Shown here: one piece after another, positions 9,063-17,429 of the stretch
How the letters are laid out: each line of letters opens with the position of its first letter
Position numbering within the stretch: position 1 is the first letter of the stretch
Origin: SABY01 sp964523795
Lineage (GTDB): Bacteria > Bacteroidota > Bacteroidia > Bacteroidales > 4484-276
Reading direction: 5' to 3'
Length of the DNA stretch: 64,000 nt
NCBI GenBank assembly: GCA_964523795.1
Contig: CAZGAO010000010.1
Location: 18,965 to 82,964 of the forward strand
The notes under the pieces: generated by a model
The model's database searches: none
What the model was told of the DNA's origin: nothing
The model's input: only the letters and a program-made list of their open reading frames with translations
Made by a program: the position numbers and the translations under genes

Positions 9063-10460
9063 ATGAAAACCCAAATCCTCACTTTAATGTTATTAACCCT
9101 TTTTGGAGTAGCCATGCTTACTTCGTGCAAAAAGGATGTAGAACCTGACCCCGTAGCCGAAAAAAAAGGCTTCGATGCCATCAATGCACCTGGCGATTTT
9201 AACTGGTCAACGCTCAACAAGGCTGCCTTCGAGGTGCAAGTAACCGATGTTTCGGGAAGCCCTTCAGCCCAACTCAACGGGTTCCCGCTCGATGCCACCG
9301 ACTTGGCGGGAAATCTCCTGCAACGCTCAAGTGTTATCGATGGTAAAGCCCGTTTTTACCTTGAGTTGAACAAAGGCATAAACCAAGTTCGGGTTTATGC
9401 GCCCTCCTATCAAATCGAATCTTTGTTAACCCTCAACGGTGAGGCTTACGTTTTTCAACTTCCCGAAGCATTAAAATCTACCAAAACCTACACCGATTCG
9501 GATGGCGATGGTGTGTTTGATGATTTCGACCAATTTCCCGAAAATCCGGCAAGAGCCTATATGGCATATTATCCTTCGCCCTATAGCGATGGGACAGGAT
9601 TTAAGTCAGGCGATGATGAAACGTTAAAATGGTACTATCAAATGTTCGAGGATTTGTGGCCCACCGAAGGCGATTACGACATGAATGATTTGGTTATCAA
9701 GATGCGCATGATTACCTACTTTGATGCGCAAAACAAGTGGACTGGCGGAACTTTCGATTTCTTTATCTGGACTAATGGTGCCGGAATGAAATTGGGATGC
9801 GGAATCGAGTTTGTGGATTATCTGAGTGATGTTGGCAATAAAATGGAATTTAAGTATCTAAATCCAGATCAGCTTACGCTTGATCCGGGTACTTACGATA
9901 ATGCGCATACCATGCTTGATCCCGATGTTACCAACAGCGTAATTATATTTAGTGATGTTACTGCCGTAAAGAGCAGCAACTATTGGAATACCGGGCATGC
10001 TGGTAGTGCCAATCCCATGGCCGATTCGATATCGTTCAGTTATAGCGTAGCTCCACCTACCTATTGGATGGCCGGCTTTCTCTACCTGTTCCGCACCGAT
10101 GATCGCTCGCACGAGATTCGTCCTGTTGGCTTCCCTCCAACTACAGCCGCCGATTGGACGCTCTTTGGCACCCACCAGGATAACTCACCTACTGCCGCAT
10201 GGGATTGGACACCAGGGACTATTTTCCTGTACCCGCTCGACCCGCCTTTCTATGCCGATGAAAATCTGCATCCCTGGGGCATCGAGCTTGAGTATGCCGG
10301 CGATTTGCCCGTTCCCTTCGAGCGCGTTAGTATCGTAGATGCCTTTCCCGACTTTGTAGCATGGGCCGAGAGCGGTGGCACCAGCTTTTCAACATGGTAC
10401 GAAAACCCGGTTGCTGATCCTACCAAAGTATTTAACGTGGGCGATTTGATTACACCATAA
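9063..10460 (+). CDS. LruC-domain lipoprotein
   Basis: 465 residues. Lipoprotein signal peptide with the lipobox cysteine in AMLTSCKKD. A calcium-loop-like segment (DSDGDGVFDDFDQFP) precedes the LruC domain, recognised by FEDLWPTEGDYDMNDLVIK. The domain continues to the C-terminus with the PWGIELEY block. LruC proteins were first named in Leptospira and are common outer-surface lipoproteins in Bacteroidetes; no enzymatic role is known. A longer paralogue with the same FEDLWP..GDYD.ND core lies at 30440. Single-gene unit with its own terminator. Confidence 0.88.
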   Translation: MKTQILTLMLLTLFGVAMLTSCKKDVEPDPVAEKKGFDAINAPGDFNWSTLNKAAFEVQVTDVSGSPSAQLNGFPLDATDLAGNLLQRSSVIDGKARFYLELNKGINQVRVYAPSYQIESLLTLNGEAYVFQLPEALKSTKTYTDSDGDGVFDDFDQFPENPARAYMAYYPSPYSDGTGFKSGDDETLKWYYQMFEDLWPTEGDYDMNDLVIKMRMITYFDAQNKWTGGTFDFFIWTNGAGMKLGCGIEFVDYLSDVGNKMEFKYLNPDQLTLDPGTYDNAHTMLDPDVTNSVIIFSDVTAVKSSNYWNTGHAGSANPMADSISFSYSVAPPTYWMAGFLYLFRTDDRSHEIRPVGFPPTTAADWTLFGTHQDNSPTAAWDWTPGTIFLYPLDPPFYADENLHPWGIELEYAGDLPVPFERVSIVDAFPDFVAWAESGGTSFSTWYENPVADPTKVFNVGDLITP

Positions 10461-10492
10461 TCCTGAATCTTCAAAATCAGGAAGTGCCTAAT

Positions 10493-10533
10493 AAAAAAAA
10501 GAGGCGGTCTAATAAAGACCGCCTATTTTTTTT
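10493..10533. terminator. Bidirectional terminator between LruC gene and DUF1015 gene
   Basis: Stem AGGCGGTCT / AGACCGCCT, with an A run on the left and a T run on the right. It can serve both convergent genes. Confidence 0.85.
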
Positions 10534-10547
10534 AAAAATTAAATTTA

Positions 10548-11798
10548 TTAGAAAGTATCTAACGAATGCACTACCAGACCACTTCTGAGTTTGGGTTCAA
10601 ACCAAGTGGTTTTTGGAGGCATAATGTTTCCGGTGTCGGCGATATCGATGAGTTGCTTCATCGAAACAGGATAGAGCGCGAAGGCAGCTTTCATTTCGCC
10701 AGTGTCAACGCGTTTTTTCAATTCGCCCAATCCACGAATACCTCCCACAAAGTCGATGCGGTCGGAGGTGCGCAGATCTTTAATATCCAAGGGGTCGAGC
10801 ACAAGCATAGAGAGGATGGTAACATCCAAAATACCAATGGGGTCAGCGTTGTTGTAGGTGCCTTCTTTGGCAGTTAGGGAGTACCATGTGCCGCCCAGAT
10901 ACATGCTAAAGTTGTGCAGGCTGGTGGGTTTGTATATTTCCGCGCCTTTTTCTTCGACCACAAAACTCTTGCTTAGAATATCTACAAAGGCTTCGTCCGT
11001 CATGCCATTTAAATCGCTAACCACGCGGTTGTAATCGATAATGGTGAGCTGATTGTCGGGAAAATGTACAGCAAGGAAAAAGTTATACTCTTCCTTGCCT
11101 GTATGATTGGGATTATTCAATTTCTTTTCGTTGCCTACCAAAGCAGCAGCGGCAGTGCGGTGATGGCCATCAGCAACATAAGTGGATGGGATTTCGGCAA
11201 ACGCTGTGATGAGTTTTTCTACCACAGCTTTATCGCTAACTACCCAAAAATGATGACCAAAGCCATCGTCAGCCGTAAAGTCGTATTCGGCTTTATGGCT
11301 TTTTACCCAATCGGCAACGATGGTGTCTATCTCAGCTTTAGCAGGATAGGTAAAAAATACCGGCTCCATGTTGGCATTGGTGATGCGCACATGTTTCATC
11401 CGGTCTTCTTCTTTTACCTTGCGGGTAAGCTCGTGTTTTTTAATTACGTTATTCAGGTAGTCTTCCACAGCGGCACAGCCTACCAGGCCATACTGGGTTT
11501 TGCCATTCATGGTTTGGGCATAAATGTAGAGGTATTCGTCTCCATCAGCTTTAAGCCAATCCTTGCTGCGGAAGAGATCAAAATTTTCGCGTGCCTTGTC
11601 ATACACTTTTTGCGAATAATGGTCGATATCCTCGGGAAGATCGATTTCGGGTTTAATGATGTGGAGCAAGGAGTAGGGATTACCCTCGGCTTCAGTTCGG
11701 GCTTCTTCCGAATTCAGCACATCATAAGGTCTTGATGCCAGTTGTTCTGCAATTTTTTGTGGGGGTCTAAGCCCTTTAAATGCTTTTAGTATTGCCAT
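10548..11798 (-). CDS. DUF1015 family protein
   Basis: 416 residues matching the DUF1015 family from the first residues (AFKGLRPP, RPYDVLNSEEA, NPYSLLHI) through YVADGHHRTAAA and GIRGLGELKKRVD. There is no signal peptide, so it is cytoplasmic. The biochemical role is unknown, but in Bacteroidetes it commonly sits with serC and serA, which suggests a serine or phosphoserine-linked role (inference). Here a four-helix-bundle gene and a terminator separate it from serA. HHRTAAAA is the most conserved-looking block and a candidate active site. Confidence 0.88.
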   Translation of the reverse strand: MAILKAFKGLRPPQKIAEQLASRPYDVLNSEEARTEAEGNPYSLLHIIKPEIDLPEDIDHYSQKVYDKARENFDLFRSKDWLKADGDEYLYIYAQTMNGKTQYGLVGCAAVEDYLNNVIKKHELTRKVKEEDRMKHVRITNANMEPVFFTYPAKAEIDTIVADWVKSHKAEYDFTADDGFGHHFWVVSDKAVVEKLITAFAEIPSTYVADGHHRTAAAALVGNEKKLNNPNHTGKEEYNFFLAVHFPDNQLTIIDYNRVVSDLNGMTDEAFVDILSKSFVVEEKGAEIYKPTSLHNFSMYLGGTWYSLTAKEGTYNNADPIGILDVTILSMLVLDPLDIKDLRTSDRIDFVGGIRGLGELKKRVDTGEMKAAFALYPVSMKQLIDIADTGNIMPPKTTWFEPKLRSGLVVHSLDTF

Positions 11799-11845
11799 TA
11801 TCTAATACAAACTTTGATGTTAAAAAAAGAAGGGAAAATGTTTAT

Positions 11846-12247
11846 TTATCTTTCGTCGTAGTTGTTGGTGCTACGTTGCAAAGAACCAATCAGCGCGCCA
11901 ATCATTTTGGTAAGCTCCATAAGCTGGCCACGCGATTCGTCAACCGAGGTATCCGTCAGGTATTTTAAGCTTTGGGCAATCGAGGTATAAACCACGCATT
12001 CCCTAATTGAGCTTTTGGCCATTTTAAGATAGTAGATAAACTGCGTTTTGTTGCGCGATGAACCTTCGGCAGTTTGCATGGCAATGGCCTGGGCAGCATT
12101 TACAAATTTTGAAGTGAGATTGTGAATCTCGTTATCAGGGAAAAGGGTGGTGTTGTTATGCACCCATTCCACATAGTCCAAGGCTTTGTGATATACTCTG
12201 AGATCTTCGAATCTGAAGAAAGTCATGTTTTTTTCGTTATCTTCCAT
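11846..12247 (-). CDS. Four-helix bundle protein (S23/IVP family)
   Basis: 133 residues of the four-helix bundle family first found in 23S rRNA intervening sequences. Typical blocks are FEDLRVYHKAL, NAAQAIAMQTAEGSS and YYLKMAKSSIRE. These small proteins occur as isolated genes across Bacteroidetes; the function is unknown, and relatives include the Avd accessory protein of diversity-generating retroelements, none of which is present here. It lies between the terminator of serA and DUF1015 in the same direction. The start could be the Met at 12226, next to FFRFEDL. Confidence 0.85.
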   Translation of the reverse strand: MEDNEKNMTFFRFEDLRVYHKALDYVEWVHNNTTLFPDNEIHNLTSKFVNAAQAIAMQTAEGSSRNKTQFIYYLKMAKSSIRECVVYTSIAQSLKYLTDTSVDESRGQLMELTKMIGALIGSLQRSTNNYDER

Positions 12248-12283
12248 CGTAAATAATCAAATAATTAGTAAAGAAAAAGTAAA

Positions 12284-12319
12284 AATCAGACCTGACGATT
12301 GTAATTGTCAGGTCTGATT
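12284..12319 (-). terminator. Terminator of the serC-serA operon
   Basis: Thirteen-base stem AATCAGACCTGAC / GTCAGGTCTGATT. On the minus strand it is followed by a T-rich tract, placing the end of transcription just after serA. Confidence 0.85.
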
Positions 12320-12347
12320 GCTGTGCAAAAATAATAATTTTCTCGTC

Positions 12348-13271
12348 CTATTTATTTACCTGGAAGTGTGTATCGCCTTTTTCAAAGAAGCTAACAATTT
12401 GATTGGCTCCTGCAATTCCGGCGTTGATGTTGGCTTCGGCGGTTTGGGCACCCATTTTTTTGGGAGTAAAGAAAAATCTGCCCGGGAATTTTTCTTCGAT
12501 TTCCTTGGCATTATCCGGGGCAATATCCGAGATGTATTTAAAATCGGGACGACTCTCAAAAACCTTAATCAGTTCTTCTTCGTTGATAACTTCTTTTCGG
12601 GCGGTATTTACAAGTACTGCATTTTTGGGCATCTTGCTCAGTAAGTCCATGCCGATCGATTTTTTGGTCTTTTCGTTGGCCGGGATGTGCAGCGAAATGT
12701 ATTGGCATTGGCTGTACAAATCTTCCAACTTTTCCAGCGGCTCCACCTTATCATCCAGCATCACCTGCTTATCGATAAAGGGATCAAAAGCCTTAAGGGT
12801 CATTCCAAAGCCACGGGCTATCTCGGCTACATATTTGCCTACGTTGCCATAAGCGTGGATGCCCAAAGTTTTGTTGCGCAATTCGATGCCGGCTTTACCA
12901 TCGTAATTGTTGCGTGCCATCAGCACCATCATCCCCAAAGTAAGTTCGGCAACGGCATTCGAGTTTTGTCCGGGCGTATTCATGGCTACTACATCCTTGG
13001 CCGTGCAGGCTGCCAGATCGATGTTATCGTAACCGGCACCTGCCCTGATAATAATTTTCAGGTTTTTGGCTGCATCGATTACTTCTTTGTCGGCCTTGTC
13101 GCTGCGAATAATCATCGCATCAACTTCAGCCACTGCTTTTAAAAGCTCGTCTTTGCTAGTGTATTTTTCTAACAAAACCAATTCGTAACCGGCTTTATCA
13201 GTTACCGTTTTGATGGCCTTTACTGCTGCGGGAGCAAAGGGTTTTTCGGTTGCAATTAATACTTTCTTCAT
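12348..13271 (-). CDS. serA: D-3-phosphoglycerate dehydrogenase, short form
   Basis: 307 residues, the ACT-less Bacteroidetes form that oxidises 3-phosphoglycerate in the first step of serine synthesis. The NAD-binding Rossmann segment is GIHAYGNVGKYVA, with substrate-domain blocks IIIRAGAGYDNID and NTPGQNSNAVAEL. The catalytic arginine is in VNTARKEVI. The usual TPHIGAST block, whose His acts with a Glu, reads TPKKMGAQT, and the Glu-containing DVFExEP segment is replaced by DIAPDN. I recall the same TPKKMGAQT block in Bacteroides SerA, so this appears to be a lineage trait rather than decay. It follows serC by 12 bp. Confidence 0.93.
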   Translation of the reverse strand: MKKVLIATEKPFAPAAVKAIKTVTDKAGYELVLLEKYTSKDELLKAVAEVDAMIIRSDKADKEVIDAAKNLKIIIRAGAGYDNIDLAACTAKDVVAMNTPGQNSNAVAELTLGMMVLMARNNYDGKAGIELRNKTLGIHAYGNVGKYVAEIARGFGMTLKAFDPFIDKQVMLDDKVEPLEKLEDLYSQCQYISLHIPANEKTKKSIGMDLLSKMPKNAVLVNTARKEVINEEELIKVFESRPDFKYISDIAPDNAKEIEEKFPGRFFFTPKKMGAQTAEANINAGIAGANQIVSFFEKGDTHFQVNK

Positions 13272-13283
13272 ATCTTGATAGTT

Positions 13284-14357
13284 TTATGCTTTCATTTTTT
13301 CAAATTCCTTCATGGTATCAATCAGCACTTCTACGCTCTCGATGGGCAATGCGTTGTAGGTGGAAGCTCTGAAGCCGCCAACCGAACGGTGGCCTTTCAA
13401 GCCCATTAAGCCGCGTTGTCCGGCAAATTCGAGGAAGGCTTTTTCGTGCTCCCCGAAACCTTTGGCCATCACAAAACAGATGTTCATAATCGAGCGGTCG
13501 GCAGGATTTGTAACCGTTCCTTTAAACATGGGGTTTCTTTCGATTTCATCGTAGAGAAGTCCTGCTTTTTTCAGGTTAATTTTTTCCATCTCTTCAACAC
13601 CACCTTTTGCTTTCAGCCATTTCAAGGTTTGCACGGCTGCAAAAACAGGAAGTACCGGAGGGGTGTTAAACATCGATTCTTTGTCGATGTGGGTTTGGTA
13701 TTTGAGCATCGTAGGAATCATACGATCCACTTTTCCGAGAATATCATTTTTGATGATGACGAAGGTAACACCGGCAGGAGCCAGGTTTTTCTGTGCTCCA
13801 CCATAAATTATAGCGTATTTGGAAACATCCACCGGGCGGCTAAAAATATCGGACGACATGTCGGCAACCAGCGGAATATTTACATCAAAATCTTCGCGGA
13901 TCTCAGTACCATAAATGGTATTGTTGGTTGTGATATGGAAATAGTCAGCGTCTTCGGGGATGGCGTAGCCCCTGGGGATATAATTGAAGGTTTTGTCTTT
14001 GGATGAAGCAACCTCAACCACTTCGCCAAAATTCTTGGCTTCTTTTATGGCTTTGCTTGCCCAAGCCCCTGTATTCAGGTAGGCTGCCTTGCTGAGCATC
14101 AGGTTGTAGGGTATCATGGCAAACTGTGTGCTTGCACCGCCACCCAGAAATAGTACCGAATAGCCCTCGGGTATTTTTAATAACTCTTTAAATAATGCCT
14201 GCGCTTCGTCCATAACAGCAACAAATTCTTTGCTGCGATGCGAAATTTCCATGATTGAGAGGCCTGTACCGGCAAAATCTTTGATGGCCTTTACGGTTTC
14301 ATCTAAGGTAAATTGAGGGAGTATTGATGGCCCTGCAAAAAAATTGTGTTTCTTCAT
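13284..14357 (-). CDS. serC: Phosphoserine aminotransferase
   Basis: 357 residues, full length for SerC, a PLP enzyme converting 3-phosphohydroxypyruvate to phosphoserine. Diagnostic segments are NFFAGPSILP at the N-terminus, SVLFLGGGASTQFAM (phosphate pocket), VADMSSDIFSRP, and IYGGAQKNLAPAG with the PLP lysine. GHRSVGGFRASTYNA near the C-terminus binds substrate. First gene of the serC-serA operon. Confidence 0.96.
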   Translation of the reverse strand: MKKHNFFAGPSILPQFTLDETVKAIKDFAGTGLSIMEISHRSKEFVAVMDEAQALFKELLKIPEGYSVLFLGGGASTQFAMIPYNLMLSKAAYLNTGAWASKAIKEAKNFGEVVEVASSKDKTFNYIPRGYAIPEDADYFHITTNNTIYGTEIREDFDVNIPLVADMSSDIFSRPVDVSKYAIIYGGAQKNLAPAGVTFVIIKNDILGKVDRMIPTMLKYQTHIDKESMFNTPPVLPVFAAVQTLKWLKAKGGVEEMEKINLKKAGLLYDEIERNPMFKGTVTNPADRSIMNICFVMAKGFGEHEKAFLEFAGQRGLMGLKGHRSVGGFRASTYNALPIESVEVLIDTMKEFEKMKA

Positions 14358-14686
14358 ATCATACTATTTAAATGTGAGTAAATGCGAATGTTTTACATTG
14401 CGGCAAAGGTATGATAAAATGTTTGAATTTTTGAGGCTTTTGTTTTTGAATAATATTTTGTTTTTTGTTGATATGAAAAGGATACAGTGCATGGCTGGCT
14501 ACAAATGCAGGTCTTTTGAATCGAATGAAAGTATAAGTGAGGCCAGGATAAATAGTCGGGTAATAATATGTTGGTTTTGTGTTAATATTTGAAAGATGGG
14601 AATAAACAGATGCACGCTAAAAAGTATGGGAAATGCTAGCAAGGCAATCGGTTTGGAAAGCAAAAAGCAGAGGGGATTTAGTATAT
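14358..14686. other. Intergenic region without recognised features
   Basis: AT-rich gap between serC and the response regulator gene, both on the minus strand. A plus-strand open frame (14344-14592) has no recognisable product and a composition like random AT-rich sequence; I do not call it a gene. Confidence 0.5.
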
Positions 14687-15142
14687 TTATTTCTGATTTG
14701 TAAGCGGGTGGTTTTTGCTTTCCAGGCTTTCGATTTTTTCCAACAAGGCATCGCGTTCCTTTTTAATTTGCAAATGAACCTTAGCTCTGGCTAATATCTC
14801 ATCCTTGTTGAAAGGCTTGGTGATGTAATCGACACCACCCGATTCGAAAGCCTTGCTCACCTGGTTGGGGCTGGATAAGGCACTCACAAAAATTACCGGA
14901 ACATGCGCTGTGCTTTTGTTCGATTTTATGGTTTGGCACACCTCAAAGCCATTGATGCCCGGCATCATTATATCCAAAAAAATCAAATCCGGAATCTGTT
15001 TTGTCATCAGCGTAAGGCATTCATCGCCATTGGTCGCAAGCGCAATTTTGTATTTGTGCAAACTAAGAATACTCCCCAATACTTTAAGGTTATTGGCATT
15101 ATCGTCAACAATCAAAATCAGCATATCATCGTTTGGAACCAT
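14687..15142 (-). CDS. Single-domain response regulator with short C-terminal coiled coil
   Basis: 151 residues: a CheY-like receiver (about 7-125) plus a charged C-terminal helix (KERDALLEKIESLESK). Acidic pocket VDDN, phospho-acceptor Asp in LIFLDIMMPG, Thr/Ser switch in VIFVSAL, Lys in YITKPF. No output domain, so it acts by protein contact or as a phosphorelay intermediate. No cognate kinase is adjacent; the TPR histidine kinase at 36-38 kb also lacks a linked regulator, but pairing is only speculation. Confidence 0.9.
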   Translation of the reverse strand: MVPNDDMLILIVDDNANNLKVLGSILSLHKYKIALATNGDECLTLMTKQIPDLIFLDIMMPGINGFEVCQTIKSNKSTAHVPVIFVSALSSPNQVSKAFESGGVDYITKPFNKDEILARAKVHLQIKKERDALLEKIESLESKNHPLTNQK

Positions 15143-15316
15143 TGCGTTTTGCTTTTGCAGTTTATTTCAATATTTTTTTTTTGACCACCAAAAATAATAC
15201 TATTTCCTTACCGTGTGGTATATTCACAATTTTTATTGCAACTTTTTAAATTATTGGCTAAATTATACGGGTGTTAAACTTCATTAAATCGAATTAAGCA
15301 CACCGCTATTTTTATG

Positions 15317-15324
15317 TAATTTTG
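15317..15324 (+). promoter_or_regulatory. TAnnTTTG -7 promoter box for the OsmC gene
   Basis: TAATTTTG, 34 bp before the ATG at 15358. Confidence 0.55.
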
Positions 15325-15357
15325 CGCCCAATTTTTATAAAATAAAAACTTTTAATT

Positions 15358-15774
15358 ATGAATAAAATTGCTGATATAACATTGCACGATGGAATGGCTT
15401 TCGATGTAGAGGTTGATGGACATAAATTTATGATTGACGCGGTGCCTGAAGTAGGAGGTAAAGATCGCGGGCCTCGTCCCAAACCTTTAACTCTGGCTTC
15501 GCTGGGTGGCTGTACCGGGATGGATGTGATTTCGATCCTGCGCAAAATGCGTGTGGAGCCTGATTACTTCAATATTTCGGTATCCGCCGATTCAACCGAT
15601 GAACACCCAAAGTATTACAACAAAATTAATATTATCTATTCTTTTAAGGGCAAAGACCTGCCGATGGATAAACTGGAAAAAGCGGTTACCTTATCCCAGG
15701 ACCGATATTGCGGGGTTACGGCCATGCTTGCCAAGGTTGCTGAGATAACCCACGAGATCAGGATTTTGGATTAG
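15358..15774 (+). CDS. OsmC family peroxiredoxin-like protein
   Basis: 138 residues. The two redox cysteines typical of OsmC/Ohr proteins are in LGGCTGMDV and RYCGVTAML. The first half has the family pattern with PKPLTLASLGGC. Such enzymes reduce organic peroxides or handle thiol stress in the cytoplasm. Single gene with its own promoter and a shared terminator. Confidence 0.9.
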   Translation: MNKIADITLHDGMAFDVEVDGHKFMIDAVPEVGGKDRGPRPKPLTLASLGGCTGMDVISILRKMRVEPDYFNISVSADSTDEHPKYYNKINIIYSFKGKDLPMDKLEKAVTLSQDRYCGVTAMLAKVAEITHEIRILD

Positions 15775-15873
15775 AAATTAAATGGTTTTTGTTGTAATTA
15801 AGGCGACGGGTAACAGTTCGTCAATTTTAAACAAGGCAGACTTTAAGCCGAAAGCATTTTAAGTTGAACACAG

Positions 15874-15905
15874 AAAAAACGGTTCTTTTAAGGCCGTTTT
15901 TTTTT
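15874..15905. terminator. Terminator between OsmC and NUDIX genes
   Basis: AAAAACGG / CCGTTTTT stem flanked by A and T runs between convergent genes, so usable in both directions. Confidence 0.75.
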
Positions 15906-15923
15906 ATCCTCCCGAATTCCGAA

Positions 15924-16553
15924 TTACCTCCTGATAACTTCCAGCAATTCGTTGAGCATCATCGAGGTTGCGCCCCATATCAATCGCTCGTCGCAAAAAT
16001 AGCAAGGTACCTCTACACGATAATCCCTGCCGCTTACCTCGCGAAATTGGAAATTTAATTCGTTAAGTAAAGTTTGAATATTGATTCCAAACACTTCATG
16101 CACCTCGGTGGGGTCGGGCACAAAGTGCGGCTCTTCATCAATATACCCTACAAAGGGATCAACAATAAAATTGCTGGGCGGAATGTAAAGGGGAGATAGT
16201 TGTCCGATGATTTTAATTTTTTCGGGAGGGATGCCAATCTCCTCATGCGTTTCGCGCAGGGCTGTCTCTGCAGCATTGGTGTCGGAATTTTCGCGCTGGC
16301 CTCCCGGAAACGCGATTTGTCCGCTGTGTACGCCATTGTATTTTGGACGTTGGATAAACGTTAACTTGGTTTGGGCGTTTTCGGGATAAAAAAGCCCAAG
16401 CACACTACTGGCTTTGGCAAGGCTCAAATTAGGATTGGCCGGATATTTTTTGCGGCTTGCAGGTTCCAGTGCAGCGTGAGCTTGCACACCAGGCAGGGGG
16501 TTTTTTAGCTTGGCCGAAAGGCTGTTGATGAAATCTTTGAAATCAGTATTCAT
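15924..16553 (-). CDS. NUDIX hydrolase, CoA pyrophosphatase type
   Basis: About 209 residues from the ATG at 16553. The NUDIX box spans residues around 85-110 (GGQRENSD ... ALRETHEEIGI) and is preceded by SGQIAFPGG, the arrangement of NudL/CoAse proteins that cleave CoA to phosphopantetheine and 3',5'-ADP. The ATG at 16553 is preferred over an upstream TTG, because a minus-strand TAnnTTTG box sits only about 10 bp upstream. Confidence 0.88.
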   Translation of the reverse strand: MNTDFKDFINSLSAKLKNPLPGVQAHAALEPASRKKYPANPNLSLAKASSVLGLFYPENAQTKLTFIQRPKYNGVHSGQIAFPGGQRENSDTNAAETALRETHEEIGIPPEKIKIIGQLSPLYIPPSNFIVDPFVGYIDEEPHFVPDPTEVHEVFGINIQTLLNELNFQFREVSGRDYRVEVPCYFCDERLIWGATSMMLNELLEVIRR

Positions 16554-16562
16554 TTTCGGCTG

Positions 16563-16570
16563 CAAAATTA
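16563..16570 (-). promoter_or_regulatory. TAnnTTTG box of the NUDIX gene
   Basis: Reads TAATTTTG on the minus strand, 10 nt before the ATG at 16553, implying a very short leader. It stands back-to-back with the clpS promoter. Confidence 0.5.
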
Positions 16571-16600
16571 GAAAAACTTAGCTAATAAAATTTTAAAGTC

Positions 16601-16608
16601 TATCTTTG
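16601..16608 (+). promoter_or_regulatory. TAnnTTTG box of the clpS-nfeD-floA operon
   Basis: TATCTTTG, 55 bp before the clpS ATG at 16663. It excludes the in-frame TTG at 16606 as a start. Confidence 0.6.
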
Positions 16609-16662
16609 CCCACAACAAAAATATTCCTACTATTGTCGGGTATAATTAGCACTTTAATACAA

Positions 16663-16935
16663 ATGATAAAAGAAGACATTAAATCGATTGATAAAATCAA
16701 GGGTCAGCTTGTTAGCGAGCGCAATTTGGTATTGTTCAACGATGATTACAATACCTTCGACTTTGTAATTGATTCCTTAATAGAAGTGTGCGACCATGAT
16801 CCCATTACTGCGGAGCAGTGTACTGTTATTGTTCACCATAAGGGGAAATGCACTGTAAAAGCGGGGATGCTCGCTGAGCTTCTGCCAATGAGCAAAGAAA
16901 TGACCAACCGTGGTCTTACTGTTACGATAAAATAA
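16663..16935 (+). CDS. clpS: ATP-dependent Clp protease adaptor ClpS
   Basis: 90 residues. ClpS delivers N-degron substrates to ClpA-type unfoldases. Conserved features are LVLFNDDYNTFDFVI (the NDD N-end binding site), CDHDPITAEQCTVIVHHKGK and VTIK at the end. Start chosen at MIKEDIKS because upstream residues overlap the promoter. First gene of the unit followed 21 bp later by nfeD. No clpA is in the window. Confidence 0.9.
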   Translation: MIKEDIKSIDKIKGQLVSERNLVLFNDDYNTFDFVIDSLIEVCDHDPITAEQCTVIVHHKGKCTVKAGMLAELLPMSKEMTNRGLTVTIK

Positions 16936-16956
16936 TTTTTTAATAAACCATTTACG

Positions 16957-17424
16957 ATGTCCTTCACTGTTATTGCAGCTTTAATTATTATCGGACTGAT
17001 ATTTTTGATTCTCGAAATATTGGTTGTTCCCGGTACTACCGTGGTGGGCATTGTGGGTTTTATTTTGATGGGTATTGGCATTTGGCAAACCTACATCGTT
17101 TATGGTGCGCCCATCGGGCATTATGTTTTGGGCGGTTCTCTGGTATTAACGGTGGGAGCTTTGGCTTTGTCCTTACGATCCAAAACCTGGAATCGGGCTA
17201 TGCTGCATACCGAGCTTACCGGAAAGGCTAACGTAATTGACGAAACACGCATTAAAGCCGGCGATACAGGTAAGGCCATCTCCAGGATTGTGCCTATGGG
17301 CAAGGCTTTCATCAACGATGATTATTATGAGGTAAAATCCTCAGGCGAGTTTATCGACCAGGAAACCGAAATTATTGTAACTAAAATAGAATTCAATAAA
17401 ATTTTTGTTAAACAAAAAATCTAA
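16957..17424 (+). CDS. NfeD-family membrane protein (short form)
   Basis: 155 residues: two to three hydrophobic segments (ALIIIGLIFLILEILVVPG, VVGIVGFILMGIGIW, YVLGGSLVLTVGALALSL) and a C-terminal OB-like domain (about 90-155) with GKAISRIVPMGKAFIND. This is the short NfeD form that lacks the ClpP-like protease and partners flotillins. The floA gene starts 5 bp downstream, supporting the pairing. Confidence 0.88.
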   Translation: MSFTVIAALIIIGLIFLILEILVVPGTTVVGIVGFILMGIGIWQTYIVYGAPIGHYVLGGSLVLTVGALALSLRSKTWNRAMLHTELTGKANVIDETRIKAGDTGKAISRIVPMGKAFINDDYYEVKSSGEFIDQETEIIVTKIEFNKIFVKQKI

Positions 17425-17429
17425 GTCTA

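Noticed and set aside
11846..12247. Four-helix protein as part of a diversity-generating retroelement
   Set aside because: No reverse transcriptase, template repeat or variable repeat is present in the neighbourhood.
14344..14592. 82-residue plus-strand open frame in an intergenic region
   Set aside because: No recognisable product, no promoter box close by, and composition like random AT-rich sequence; it begins within the antisense of serC.
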